Below are positions 1-6,819 of a stretch of 21,389 nt of DNA, in pieces (position 1 is the stretch's first letter; each line of letters starts with the position of its first letter). The DNA is taken from NCBI GenBank assembly GCA_002067325.1, contig MVQY01000175.1, positions 1 through 21,389 on the forward strand, in the 5' to 3' direction. A model generated the notes under the pieces. The model ran no database searches. It was given only the letters and a program-made list of their open reading frames with translations, and was not told where the DNA came from. The position numbers were made by a program, and so were the translations under genes. Origin of the DNA: Methanobacterium sp. PtaU1.Bin097 (GTDB lineage: Archaea > Methanobacteriota > Methanobacteria > Methanobacteriales > Methanobacteriaceae).

Positions 1-74
1 CGGGCCCGACGGGAATTGAACCCGCGACAACTCGGTTAAGAGCCGAGCGCTCTGCCAGACTAAGCTACGGGCCC
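1..74 (-). tRNA. tRNA-Lys (anticodon CUU)
   Basis: The reverse strand folds as a cloverleaf. The acceptor arm GGGCCCG pairs with CGGGCCC, leaving discriminator G at position 1. The anticodon stem CTCGG/CCGAG encloses the seven-base loop CTCTTAA, which places CUU at positions 34-36 and so reads the Lys codon AAG. The T arm is GCGGG-TTCAATT-CCCGT with one G-U pair. The 3' end coincides with the window edge, so whether CCA is encoded cannot be seen. Confidence 0.95.
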
Positions 75-116
75 CGGTTGAAATTTTCTATCAAATACAT
101 TCTATTAGGGGATTTT

Positions 117-126
117 GATATTTAAA
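117..126 (-). promoter_or_regulatory. Probable TATA box for tRNA-Lys
   Basis: On the minus strand the sequence TTTAAATATC lies about 45 bases before the tRNA 5' end. This fits an archaeal TATA box with initiation about 25 bases downstream and a short precursor leader. It is called from composition and spacing only. Confidence 0.4.
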
Positions 127-153
127 CCTACGGTTTAATTTTTCCAACCAGTA

Positions 154-520
154 TCAAATCCATTCTAGTTCTGTATCTGTTAATTCTCCACCGGCACTAC
201 CAGTGTTGACTGTTTCCTTCGGCTCAATCAGCATGAGACAGCATTCTTCTTCACAGATGGGGCTTGTGCTCAACTCCCCGAGGTACAACGATCATCTCAC
301 CTTCCTTAATATCGAACACATTATCCTTGGTAGCGAGTTTGAAGTTCCCCTTAATTGCGATAAATAATCGTCAGTCTCCGGGTGATGGTGCCAGACGAAA
401 TCCCTCCTGGCTTTAACCAGTTTGAAGTAGTAGTCATTCATCTGGGGCGATAACCTTATAGGAATGCAGCTCCGTTATCAAATCAGCTTTATCTTTAATA
501 TTCACTTTCCTGATTTCCAT
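154..520 (-). pseudogene. Cupin-domain protein, frameshifted
   Basis: Reading three frames in turn from the ATG at 520 gives a recognisable small single-cupin protein. It starts MEIRKVNIKDKADLITELH, then has the metal-binding cupin motif WHHHPETDD, then IKEGEMIVVPRGVEHKP and a C-terminal ECCLMLIEPKETVNTG. The original would be about 120 residues. Single-base shifts are needed near 444-447 (a run of G), near 361 and near 259-262 (a run of G). The start has a good ribosome binding site (GGAG) and lies only a few bases after the stop of the HEPN stub, so the gene was probably the last of the antitoxin operon. As read it makes only a 24-residue peptide. Family call is firm; substrate is unknown. 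Assembly errors in homopolymers are the alternative to real decay. Confidence 0.75.
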
Positions 521-521
521 A

Positions 522-656
522 TTAATTCTCCAGTAATCTTGACATCCTATCCATGAAATTCTGGGCTGATTTTATGGTTTTTATTAGTTCCTCTTGGGAT
601 GGTTTGGTGTGGAATGAGTATTGGTGCTTCTGGAAGCACTTATCTAACTCATTCAT
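522..656 (-). pseudogene. HEPN-domain stub (44 aa), partner of MNT gene
   Basis: This 44-residue frame begins MNELDKCFQKHQYSFH, continues SQEELIKTIKSAQNFMDRM and stops after LLEN. Its ATG overlaps the stop of the MNT gene (ATGA), the usual arrangement of MNT-HEPN pairs. It resembles the N-terminal part of archaeal HEPN partners: a MNELxKC start, then a SKEL..EI.SA..FL.RA-type helix. A full HEPN domain is about 110-140 residues with an RxxxxH motif in the later helices. Those helices and the motif are absent, and the frame ends directly before the cupin start. I infer a truncated, probably non-toxic remnant. A genuine small protein cannot be excluded. Confidence 0.5.
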
Positions 657-1183
657 ACAGGTTCACCCTCTATTACTAGAGAAGTTTTCATCAAGGAATT
701 GTAAAATGGTGGGTCATTTAATTTTATATCGTCTAATTTTTCAGGTGTAAGTATAAGAATGTGTACATCTGATGAAGTTCTACTACTTAATTTACTGTAT
801 AATTGATTTAATTCATGTGTGGAGGGTGCTTTATCTGTTTTTATCCATATGTCAATATCACTTTCATCCGTGTTGGTACCAGAAGCCCAACTACCATACA
901 AAGCAGCAGACTGTGCCCACGAAGGTGAAATTTCCTCCCACTTTAAGATGTTCAGGTTCAGCATCACTTTTATAGCTTTAACTAAAGGGGTGTTTTTGTT
1001 GTAGTATTTCAGTCCTTTTCTTTCAAGTAAGCCTTCTTTTTCCATTTCCTTTAGAAATCGTGATACCAATCCCTTTGAGGTGTTGGTGTCTTTGGATATC
1101 TCTGTGACTCTTATTTCATCCCTTAGAAATACTTCATGCAGTATGTTCAAACGTTCCTGGGTTTTGAAAAGTTCACTGAGCAT
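653..1183 (-). CDS. Winged-helix + MNT nucleotidyltransferase (antitoxin-like)
   Basis: The 176-residue protein has two parts. Residues about 8-62 form a winged helix-turn-helix (VTEISKDTNTSKGLVSRFLK recognition region followed by a wing ending GLKYY). Residues about 85-170 form a minimal nucleotidyltransferase (MNT) fold. The signature LYGSWASG...SDIDIWI gives G97-S98 and the metal-binding pair D109/D111, and D139 in SSDVHIL is the likely third carboxylate. MNT proteins of MNT-HEPN toxin-antitoxin pairs AMPylate their HEPN partner. Here the partner is only a stub that overlaps this gene's stop codon. The fused DNA-binding domain suggests autoregulation, and an array of three matching operator-like sites covers its promoter. 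There is no Shine-Dalgarno at the start, and a TATA-like element 25-32 bases upstream suggests a leaderless message. Confidence 0.85.
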   Translation of the reverse strand: MLSELFKTQERLNILHEVFLRDEIRVTEISKDTNTSKGLVSRFLKEMEKEGLLERKGLKYYNKNTPLVKAIKVMLNLNILKWEEISPSWAQSAALYGSWASGTNTDESDIDIWIKTDKAPSTHELNQLYSKLSSRTSSDVHILILTPEKLDDIKLNDPPFYNSLMKTSLVIEGEPV

Positions 1184-1197
1184 GTTAAATAATAATA

Positions 1198-1260
1198 AGT
1201 TTATAGATTATAAACTTTTTGTTCATGATCTGAAAACAAATTGTTTACGTATCATAAACT
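1198..1260 (-). promoter_or_regulatory. Promoter and three-site operator array of the MNT gene
   Basis: Three 19-bp sites are spaced exactly 22 bp apart: 1198-1216 (AGTTTATAGATTATAAACT, perfect 8-bp arms), 1220-1238 (TGTTCATGATCTGAAAACA, degenerate) and 1242-1260 (TGTTTACGTATCATAAACT). They share a GTTtAt...AtAAAC dyad. On the minus strand the first site contains TTTATAAT, placed where the TATA box of a leaderless MNT message should be, so a protein bound there would block TBP. The 22-bp spacing puts all three sites on one face of the helix. Binding by the MNT protein's own winged helix is inference. Confidence 0.6.
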
Positions 1261-1308
1261 TTTTAGACAGTTCATAGTTTTGGTTTTTCATAAATAATTA
1301 TTAATACT

Positions 1309-1319
1309 AAATATATAAG
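1309..1319 (+). promoter_or_regulatory. Possible TATA box facing rightward
   Basis: The sequence AAATATATAAG is a good archaeal TATA-like element about 75 bases before the small ORF at 1392. This would leave a leader of roughly 50 bases. The region is very AT-rich, so the call is weak. Confidence 0.3.
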
Positions 1320-1391
1320 TAATATTATTTTCGGGTGAATTACTGAGAACAAAAATTGTAAGGGGTATAGAAATTATAATATATTCTTCAA

Positions 1392-1595
1392 ATGACTTGC
1401 ATAGCATTCTTAAAAAAATTAAAAAATCGAGAGCCTGTGGTTATAACTGATTCAGAACACTTTTTAGACAGTACCAATAGAAAATACTGTGAATATGGCT
1501 CGATATATGAATTAATAAGAAATCATGATCCGTTAAATATTAAATTATCAAATGATAATAAATTTATTGCAGTTTATAAGCATCTCCTCAAATGA
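1392..1595 (+). CDS. Hypothetical 67-aa protein
   Basis: This short frame begins MTCIAFLKKLKNREPVVITD and ends KFIAVYKHLLK. I do not recognise a family. It has no signal peptide or membrane segment, is rich in Asn, Lys and Ile, and lies in the most AT-rich part of the window. There is no convincing ribosome binding site directly before the ATG. It sits between the divergent MNT operon and the frameshifted DUF2283 gene, with about 100 bases to the latter. It may be a real small accessory gene or a chance frame. Confidence 0.35.
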   Translation: MTCIAFLKKLKNREPVVITDSEHFLDSTNRKYCEYGSIYELIRNHDPLNIKLSNDNKFIAVYKHLLK

Positions 1596-1693
1596 TAGAT
1601 ATTATATCATCGTTGTTATTTTTCATTAGGAGTCTTGTTGAAATTAGGTTAGTAACAACATTTCCTACAAATCAGTAAGGGAGGTAAATATTT

Positions 1694-2063
1694 ATGATTA
1701 AAGAAAATCCCAATAAATTATAAATATGATGATACAGTCGATGCTTTAATGATTAAGGTAGACAACTTTGAGCATGAAACAAGCGTACCTCTTACTGATG
1801 ATATTATCATGGATTTGAATAAAAAAGGTGAATTTATAGCGTTAGAAATACTAAATGCTTCCCATGTACTAGATACAACACCAGAAAGCTTACAGAATAT
1901 TAGTAATATAGATTTAACTGTTAAAGTAAATGATTATCAGATATTCGTCAACTCCATATTCACATTACCTATTAAAGGTCATGAAGAAATCAAAGCTACT
2001 AATGCAACTACAACCAACGATATCAACATTCCTTTTATGGACGCTAGACTAGCAACCGCTTAA
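1694..2063 (+). pseudogene. DUF2283-family protein, frameshifted near its start
   Basis: The domain core reads INYKYDDTVDALMIKV, then a stretch ending GEFIALEILNASHVL, the typical DUF2283 pattern of a short beta-rich domain closed by GxIxGIEILNAS. About 50 further residues follow. The best start is the ATG at 1694, which has a strong ribosome binding site (GGGAGGT, 1678-1684), but it is one base out of frame with the domain. Removing one base after the ATG gives a continuous frame MLKKIPINYKYDD. As read, the first in-frame ATG is at 1749 and cuts off the first strand of the domain. Function of DUF2283 is unknown; it often occurs in archaeal and bacterial accessory regions. Decay, strain-level error or a downstream start are all possible. 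Confidence 0.6.
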
Positions 2064-2069
2064 TTCGTT

Positions 2070-2092
2070 CACTTTTTTTCTCATTTTATTTC
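2070..2092 (+). terminator. T-rich terminator after the DUF2283 gene
   Basis: A run of seven T followed by further T-clusters begins ten bases after the stop codon. Archaeal RNA polymerase terminates on such T tracts. No strong hairpin is visible. The remaining bases to 2285 are AT-rich with no gene seen. Confidence 0.45.
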
Positions 2093-2285
2093 ACTGTAAT
2101 CCAATTTTTCTGAAGGTCCCTTAACCTATTATCCAGATTTTATCTGGAAATTAATTTCAAAAAAGATAAAAGTCCCTACTACCAATATAGAATTTAGTCT
2201 ACATTAGAAAAATTTATAGTTTTTATGCATCCTTTAGGAGACTTAAAGGCTGATCTGTTGAGTATTTATATTTTGGAGAATTTAC

Positions 2286-2855
2286 ATGGTAGATTTAATT
2301 AAATCAACGGTGAAATGTTATAAGAAGAAGACCAAGAAGACTGTCGGTGGGGAGCAGAAGACGTACGAGTACAACCAGTACCAGGTTCCCCTGAAGAGGT
2401 CGGATAATCTGGTCTGCAGTGAAGAGGTTTACGTCATACCACAAAACTACTTTGAGGGTCTGATCGAGGCGGAAGTGAAATCCCAACTGGAAGATCTTGA
2501 GCAACATAAGGAACTCATTGTGGGATATAAGAAAGAGCTTGCAGATTTAGAATGGAAACATGGTGAACTATCAAGATCCTATAAGGCCCTGGTAAGTAAA
2601 AATGCCAAGACCAACAAGAAGTTACGCCTGGAAGTGGAAAAAACCACCACACTCGAAGAGGAAAACCAGAAGCTTAAAAGCCAGCTACAGCAGATAATGA
2701 AGGATCATAAGGATTTAAAAGGTTTATACGAGACCCACCTTGAAAAGATCAAATTAGAAGATGAGTCTAATTTGAAGAAGGAACAGGATATATGGAATTC
2801 AATTAAAAGCCGTTTCTCCAGTCGAGAGATGAAAGACCAGGAGGACCAGGAATAA
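2286..2855 (+). CDS. Coiled-coil protein of unknown function (189 aa)
   Basis: The first 50-60 residues are a basic, beta-like N-terminal part (TVKCYKKKTKKTVGGEQKT, then a segment ending EVYVIPQNYF). From about residue 60 to 175 the protein is a highly charged heptad-rich helix (for example ELADLEWKHGELSRSYKALV and TTLEEENQKLKSQLQQIMKD), predicted to be a long coiled coil. There is no membrane segment. The start is supported by GGAG about eight bases upstream. I do not recognise the family. The gene stands alone, with the Cas4-like gene 130 bases downstream on the same strand and a promoter-like element between them. A scaffolding or nucleic-acid-associated role is only a guess. Confidence 0.75.
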   Translation: MVDLIKSTVKCYKKKTKKTVGGEQKTYEYNQYQVPLKRSDNLVCSEEVYVIPQNYFEGLIEAEVKSQLEDLEQHKELIVGYKKELADLEWKHGELSRSYKALVSKNAKTNKKLRLEVEKTTTLEEENQKLKSQLQQIMKDHKDLKGLYETHLEKIKLEDESNLKKEQDIWNSIKSRFSSREMKDQEDQE

Positions 2856-2947
2856 AGACTGGGATTAGGACCTGTAGACGGTGAATAAAACTATCTTAAT
2901 AGACTTTTTATGTAAAATTTTATTACTTCTCAAACACTCCGCATTCA

Positions 2948-2956
2948 TTTATAAGA
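2948..2956 (+). promoter_or_regulatory. Probable TATA box of the Cas4-like gene
   Basis: TTTATAAGA lies 32-40 bases before the ATG at 2988, and no ribosome binding site is visible. This fits a very short leader. Confidence 0.4.
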
Positions 2957-2987
2957 CCTAGATTAGAAAAATATTAAATGTGAAAAC

Positions 2988-3653
2988 ATGAGAATCTTTA
3001 AGGGAACCCCCCATCCAAGCATCAGCAAGGTCAACGTGATAGAAGACCAGAACAACTTCCCCATCAGCTGGCTCAACACCCAGGCCTACTGCGAATACTG
3101 CATCTTCCTGGAAAATGTCAAGGGAATAGCAGCCAAGCCGACCAAGGCCATGATGGAGGGGACCAAGGGGCATGCTGATCTGGAAAAAGAATTCCAGAAA
3201 GATGCTGAACCCGCATCCTTCGAGGAGATGCTGGAGACCTCGCTTACTGCTGAAATCTTCTCCCGGGAACTACCCGTAGAATCAGCCCGGTACGGTATAA
3301 GGGGATTCATAGATGAAGTTTGGATGACCCCTGATGAGTTCATAATCATAGATGACAAACCAGGAAACAGGGCCTATCCCTCCAGTATAAACCAGGTATT
3401 CGGGTACTGCCTGGCCTTCAAAGACAGAATCCAGGAGGATAGAAGGATAGTAGCCTCCCTCCGGGAGAGGGGTACGGACAACATATTCTGGTCCGCTTAC
3501 TTCGATGGGCAGGCAGAAAAAGCGGTACTGGAAGTAATAAATAGGGTTCACAGTCTTTTAGACGGTAGAATCGATTTCATAGCCACTAAAAATCCTAAAA
3601 AATGCAGGAGCTGCAGGTTTGCATCGAAATGCGATCGCAAGGCAGAGTATTAA
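2988..3653 (+). CDS. Solitary Cas4/RecB-like PD-(D/E)XK nuclease
   Basis: The 221-residue protein has the layout of the Cas4/RecB family. C35 and C38 are candidates for the first cluster ligand. H62 in EGTKGH is the RecB-type histidine. D109 in GIRGFIDEVW and the D122-D-K124 motif in IIIDDKPG form the nuclease centre. Three cysteines, C206, C209 and C215 (CRSCRFASKC), should hold a 4Fe-4S cluster with an N-terminal Cys. In Cas4 the (D/E)xK acid is usually Glu; here it is Asp. Cas4 proteins are iron-sulfur exonucleases that trim CRISPR spacer precursors, but no cas gene or CRISPR array is in the window. It is better called a stand-alone Cas4-like DNA exonuclease of repair or mobile-element type. 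Downstream is the 30-bp tandem repeat and tRNA-Gln. Confidence 0.85.
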   Translation: MRIFKGTPHPSISKVNVIEDQNNFPISWLNTQAYCEYCIFLENVKGIAAKPTKAMMEGTKGHADLEKEFQKDAEPASFEEMLETSLTAEIFSRELPVESARYGIRGFIDEVWMTPDEFIIIDDKPGNRAYPSSINQVFGYCLAFKDRIQEDRRIVASLRERGTDNIFWSAYFDGQAEKAVLEVINRVHSLLDGRIDFIATKNPKKCRSCRFASKCDRKAEY

Positions 3654-3696
3654 ATAGTAAAGTAGGTTTGAACTGTTTATTTTTTCATGTTTGGAT

Positions 3697-3840
3697 AGTT
3701 ATGATGGTATTTTTCAGGTTTAAATAAGTTTATGATGGTAATTTTCAGATTTCAATAAATTTTAATGGTACATTTCCGTTATTGGTAAATTTTAATGGTA
3801 CGTTTCCCCTTCAGATAAATTTAAATACTACATTCAACTT
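3697..3840. repeat. Degenerate 30-bp tandem repeat, about five units
   Basis: Units start at 3697, 3727, 3758, 3788 and 3818, with lengths 30, 31, 30, 30 and a partial 23. The most constant part is AATTTTAATGGTA or AGTTTATGATGGTA, followed by a variable T/C-rich half. The block fills most of the gap between the Cas4-like gene and tRNA-Gln. No open frame or CRISPR-type spacer structure is present. Confidence 0.75.
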
Positions 3841-3887
3841 AAAGGAGAATACTGCAAGTGCGGTTTATTTGTTTCTAAATAAGTTTT

Positions 3888-3959
<72 letters not shown>

Positions 3960-3981
3960 TCCATTCTAACGTGGTAATCCT

Positions 3982-5181
3982 ATGGAAAATATACTGGTGG
4001 CCGGGATTAACACCCGCCCCGTAGCCTGTTCTTTAAAGGAACTGGGATACACCGTCTATTCTGCTGATTATTTTGGGGTCATGGATCTTAAGCCCTGTGT
4101 AGACCGGTACCGATCTATTTTAAGCCAGGAACCCTACCAGTCCTGCGGTAACTTCAAAGAGAGGTTCAAGTCAGGGGAAGTTGAGGAAATGGCAGCTGAT
4201 TTCATAGGAGAAGCTGATTCTATTATTTGTCTGGCCGGTGTTTCACTGTATACTTTCCCTAAAGGAAAGATAATAGGGAATAAATCTGTTGGAGATGTAG
4301 ATGATAAATTTAGCCTTTACCAAAAGCTTAAAGATAAATTCAATCTCCCCCTAACTTTTGATGTGTCTGATATAGGGGAAGCGGTTGAAATAGCAGGTAA
4401 TTACCCGGATAAGGATTTTATCATAAAACCAGTCCAGGGTTCTGGTGGCTATGGGATAAGGGAACTGGGTAAGGGTGAAAGAGAACTGGATGAGGCTGAA
4501 AAAGAAAGGGGTAAGGGTAAAAAGGAATCAGATGAGGGGGAAAATGTTGATTTTACAAATTTCCTAATACAGGAAAAATTAACCGGCTTAAATTTAAGCT
4601 CCTCAGTACTTGCAACCGGGAGTGAATCAAGAACCATCCTAACCAGTCAGCAGATTATAGGAGATAAAGATCTATGTCAGAAGGAACCCTATGGCTACTG
4701 TGGTAATATCGCCCCTTTAACAGATGGAGACATTGTCTGGGAGATATCCAAGGCTGCAGAAGAAATAATAGACTACCTGAAACTAATCGGCTCCAACGGA
4801 GTTGATTTCATCCTTAATGATGAAGGATTATTTGTTATAGAGGTTAATCCACGCATACAGGGAACCATGGAATGTGCAGAGCAGAGTTTAAGCATCAACA
4901 TGGCCGAGGCACATATCAGAGCATGCCAGGGGGATTTGATGGATGTCTCCCAACCTTCAAGTTTCGCGGTGAAGATGATCGTCCACGCCAGGGAGCGTAT
5001 CCAGGTAGGAAAACTAGACTTTAAAAATGTCTATGACTTACCCGTGGAGAATGTTATTATTGAACTGGGGGAACCAGTGGTTACGCTGCTTACTTCAAGC
5101 AGGGTTCTGGAGGATGCTGTTTATTCGTCGAAGAAGCTGGTAGAGAATGTTTACAGTAACTTAAATCCTTATCCCCTCTAA
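3982..5181 (+). CDS. ATP-grasp carboligase-like enzyme (COG2232 type)
   Basis: The 399-residue protein starts with a Rossmann-like preATP-grasp part (MENILVAGINTRPVA, residues 1-100). The ATP-grasp domain follows: the nucleotide-binding loop is FIIKPVQGSGGYGIR (146-160) and the metal-binding segment is FVIEVNPRIQGTMEC with E287, N289 and R291. This matches the archaeal COG2232 group related to biotin carboxylase, which should couple a carboxylate to an amine or thiol using ATP. The substrate is not known to me. Between the nucleotide loop and the next strand lies an extra charged stretch (163-190) made of two 14-residue repeats that begin GKG and carry a DE pair. The gene follows tRNA-Gln by 22 bases with no promoter in between, so co-transcription is likely. 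Confidence 0.8.
   Translation: MENILVAGINTRPVACSLKELGYTVYSADYFGVMDLKPCVDRYRSILSQEPYQSCGNFKERFKSGEVEEMAADFIGEADSIICLAGVSLYTFPKGKIIGNKSVGDVDDKFSLYQKLKDKFNLPLTFDVSDIGEAVEIAGNYPDKDFIIKPVQGSGGYGIRELGKGERELDEAEKERGKGKKESDEGENVDFTNFLIQEKLTGLNLSSSVLATGSESRTILTSQQIIGDKDLCQKEPYGYCGNIAPLTDGDIVWEISKAAEEIIDYLKLIGSNGVDFILNDEGLFVIEVNPRIQGTMECAEQSLSINMAEAHIRACQGDLMDVSQPSSFAVKMIVHARERIQVGKLDFKNVYDLPVENVIIELGEPVVTLLTSSRVLEDAVYSSKKLVENVYSNLNPYPL
4467..4550 (+). repeat. In-frame 42-bp tandem duplication within the ATP-grasp gene
   Basis: GGGTAAGGGT at 4467 recurs at 4509, and GATGAGG follows in both copies. The period is 42 bp, or 14 codons. The two units encode GKGERELDEAEKER and GKGKKESDEGENVD. The coding strand is almost all purine. 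Confidence 0.7.
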
Positions 5182-5189
5182 ATAGGAAT

Positions 5190-5345
5190 TTAAAGAATTC
5201 CCAGTTGTATCAACATGTACAGGATTAGCCCTATTCCTATGACTATGGGGATTGCTATCAGGATATATGATATTAGGAGAAATAATTTAGCCCTTTTATC
5301 CGGATCCTTCATTATGTCATCCATGTCAAATTCTCTGAAATCCAT
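5190..5345 (-). CDS. Small single-span membrane protein (51 aa)
   Basis: This short frame begins MDFREFDMDDIMKDPDKRAK and continues with one strongly hydrophobic segment from about residue 21 to 47, ending LGIL. The acidic and charged N-terminus with a single C-terminal helix suggests a tail-anchored type small membrane protein. The start lies eight bases after the UPF0216 stop. Its ribosome binding site (GAGG) lies inside the last codons of that gene, so the two are translationally linked. I do not recognise a named family. The good ribosome binding site and coherent composition argue it is real. Confidence 0.65.
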   Translation of the reverse strand: MDFREFDMDDIMKDPDKRAKLFLLISYILIAIPIVIGIGLILYMLIQLGIL

Positions 5346-5353
5346 TGTATTTT

Positions 5354-5761
5354 TTACCTCACTAAAAATATGTACTGTGTAGTGGTTGGTAGTTCTCTCC
5401 TGATTATCCTCAGATCCGGCCGGTAGATATACATTTCCCTACCACAGTCTTCCAGCCCGAGTACGCTGCAGATTATTTCAAGCTCAGGCCCGCCGGCCAC
5501 CCGGGTACCCGAGGTATCTGATTCTATCTCCAGGTAGATGGGTAGTTTTAGTCTTCCATGTTCTTTTTCAGGGATTATCTCAGCAATCCTTCTAAGTTCA
5601 TCCCTCTTAAAACGGTGCCTGGTCCAATCCGCTCCTATAACATGGGGTTTATCCTCCCTGAGTAGTTCTTTAAGGTTTTTTCTCTTTTTGGGTAGGTGGC
5701 GGTTCAGGCTGAAGATCTGTTTCTTCAGTAGCCGATCTGCCTGGTCCGGGTTAGGGGTCAT
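5354..5761 (-). CDS. UPF0216 (DUF61) family protein
   Basis: The 135-residue protein matches the archaeal UPF0216 pattern: an N-terminal NPDQADRLLKKQIFSLNRHL, then LPKKRKNLKELL, PHVIGADWTRHRFKRDEL, and a beta segment LKLPIYLEIESDTSGTRVAG. The length is normal for the family. Function is not established. It appears soluble. It is followed on the same strand by the small membrane protein gene, probably in one transcript. The upstream interval to 5985 is AT-rich and separates it from the divergent TauE/SafE gene. Confidence 0.85.
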   Translation of the reverse strand: MTPNPDQADRLLKKQIFSLNRHLPKKRKNLKELLREDKPHVIGADWTRHRFKRDELRRIAEIIPEKEHGRLKLPIYLEIESDTSGTRVAGGPELEIICSVLGLEDCGREMYIYRPDLRIIRRELPTTTQYIFLVR

Positions 5762-5889
5762 GATGTATGATCATTTAATGGTAGATTTATATTAAATTTT
5801 TTAACTTAAAAAAATGAGTTCTTTCTATTATAAAAATTACCATTTTTATTGAATTTAAAGCTTTTTAGAATCTTTGATCTTTGGAAATG

Positions 5890-5901
5890 CCTGAAATCAG
5901 G
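5890..5901. promoter_or_regulatory. Short perfect dyad in a divergent intergenic region
   Basis: CCTGAAATCAGG is a perfect 5-bp inverted repeat with a 2-base centre, about 60 bases before the TATA box of the permease gene. It could be an operator, but a single short dyad is weak evidence. Nothing else is seen between 5762 and 5945 apart from AT-rich sequence. Confidence 0.25.
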
Positions 5902-5950
5902 TAGTTTTGTAGTAGTGTTGTTTCTATTTGTTGGTATCATGCTGTAAACA

Positions 5951-5961
5951 ATTTATATATA
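5951..5961 (+). promoter_or_regulatory. TATA box of the TauE/SafE gene
   Basis: ATTTATATATA is centred about 30 bases before the ATG at 5986. Initiation 25 bases downstream would give a leaderless or nearly leaderless message, in agreement with the lack of a usable ribosome binding site. Confidence 0.6.
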
Positions 5962-5985
5962 CTGTTTTATCTATAGATTTAAAGG

Positions 5986-6786
5986 ATGGATAATAAGAAA
6001 ACATCCCTTTTATCATTTGTTATAGGGGCGCCTATAGGCTGTTTAGGTGGTTTGATAGGTCTTGGTGGGGCTGAATTTAGATTACCCTTCTTATTGAAGA
6101 CTTTTGATAAACCGGCCAAGAGAGCTGTGGCATTGAATATGCTGATAAGTTTAATCACGGTTATATCAGCCATCTATTTCCGGATGAACAACTTCAATAT
6201 CTCTATTATCTATCCTCAAACCTTTTTGATGCTGGCAATTATTGTAGGCTCTACCACTGGTGCCTATTATGGAATCGGCCTGTTAACTAAGGTATCTGAT
6301 GTAATGTTTAAGAAGGTGCTGTTGGTCCTTCTTCTTATTATGGGGTTGCTCTTAATCGGTGAAAGCTTCATCACATTTGGATCAGCTGGAATAATATTCG
6401 GTAACTTGTATGTACAGTTGATAGTAGCCGTATTATGCGGGATACTGATTGGAATCGTCAGCAGCCTTTTAGGAGTGGCTGGTGGAGAAGTTATAATCCC
6501 CATATTAATTTTAATATTTGGAATAGACGTCAAACTGGCCGGGACGATGAGTTTAATCATCAGCCTACCCACCATGATTGTGGGAATTACCAGGCACACC
6601 AGAAATAAAATGTACACTGTCAAATCGGAACTCAGTTCTTTAGTAGTGCCCATGGGCATAGCTTCCATTATTGGTGCTTTAATCGGCACATTTTTGCTTA
6701 TATACGCCCCATCACAGTTACTGAAAATCATATTAGGTGTATTACTAATATTCACCTCAATTAAACTCTTAACAGAAAGAGAATAG
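5986..6786 (+). CDS. TauE/SafE family membrane permease
   Basis: The 266-residue protein is hydrophobic throughout, with about eight predicted helices. It shows the two-fold repeated glycine-rich motif of the TauE/SafE (DUF81) family: IGCLGGLIGLGGAEFRLPFL near residue 17 and SSLLGVAGGEVIIPILIL near 160. The family exports or imports small anions such as sulfite, sulfoacetate or other organosulfur compounds; the substrate here is unknown. It lies next to the arsenic cluster but points away from it and has its own promoter. The length is normal for the family. Confidence 0.85.
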   Translation: MDNKKTSLLSFVIGAPIGCLGGLIGLGGAEFRLPFLLKTFDKPAKRAVALNMLISLITVISAIYFRMNNFNISIIYPQTFLMLAIIVGSTTGAYYGIGLLTKVSDVMFKKVLLVLLLIMGLLLIGESFITFGSAGIIFGNLYVQLIVAVLCGILIGIVSSLLGVAGGEVIIPILILIFGIDVKLAGTMSLIISLPTMIVGITRHTRNKMYTVKSELSSLVVPMGIASIIGALIGTFLLIYAPSQLLKIILGVLLIFTSIKLLTERE

Positions 6787-6819
6787 AAACTATAAATCCA
6801 AATATAATAATTCTGACCA

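Noticed and set aside
1612..1659. Inverted repeat GTTGTTA/TAACAAC before the DUF2283 gene
   Set aside because: Seven-base arms separated by 34 bases in very AT-rich sequence are not convincing as a hairpin or operator.
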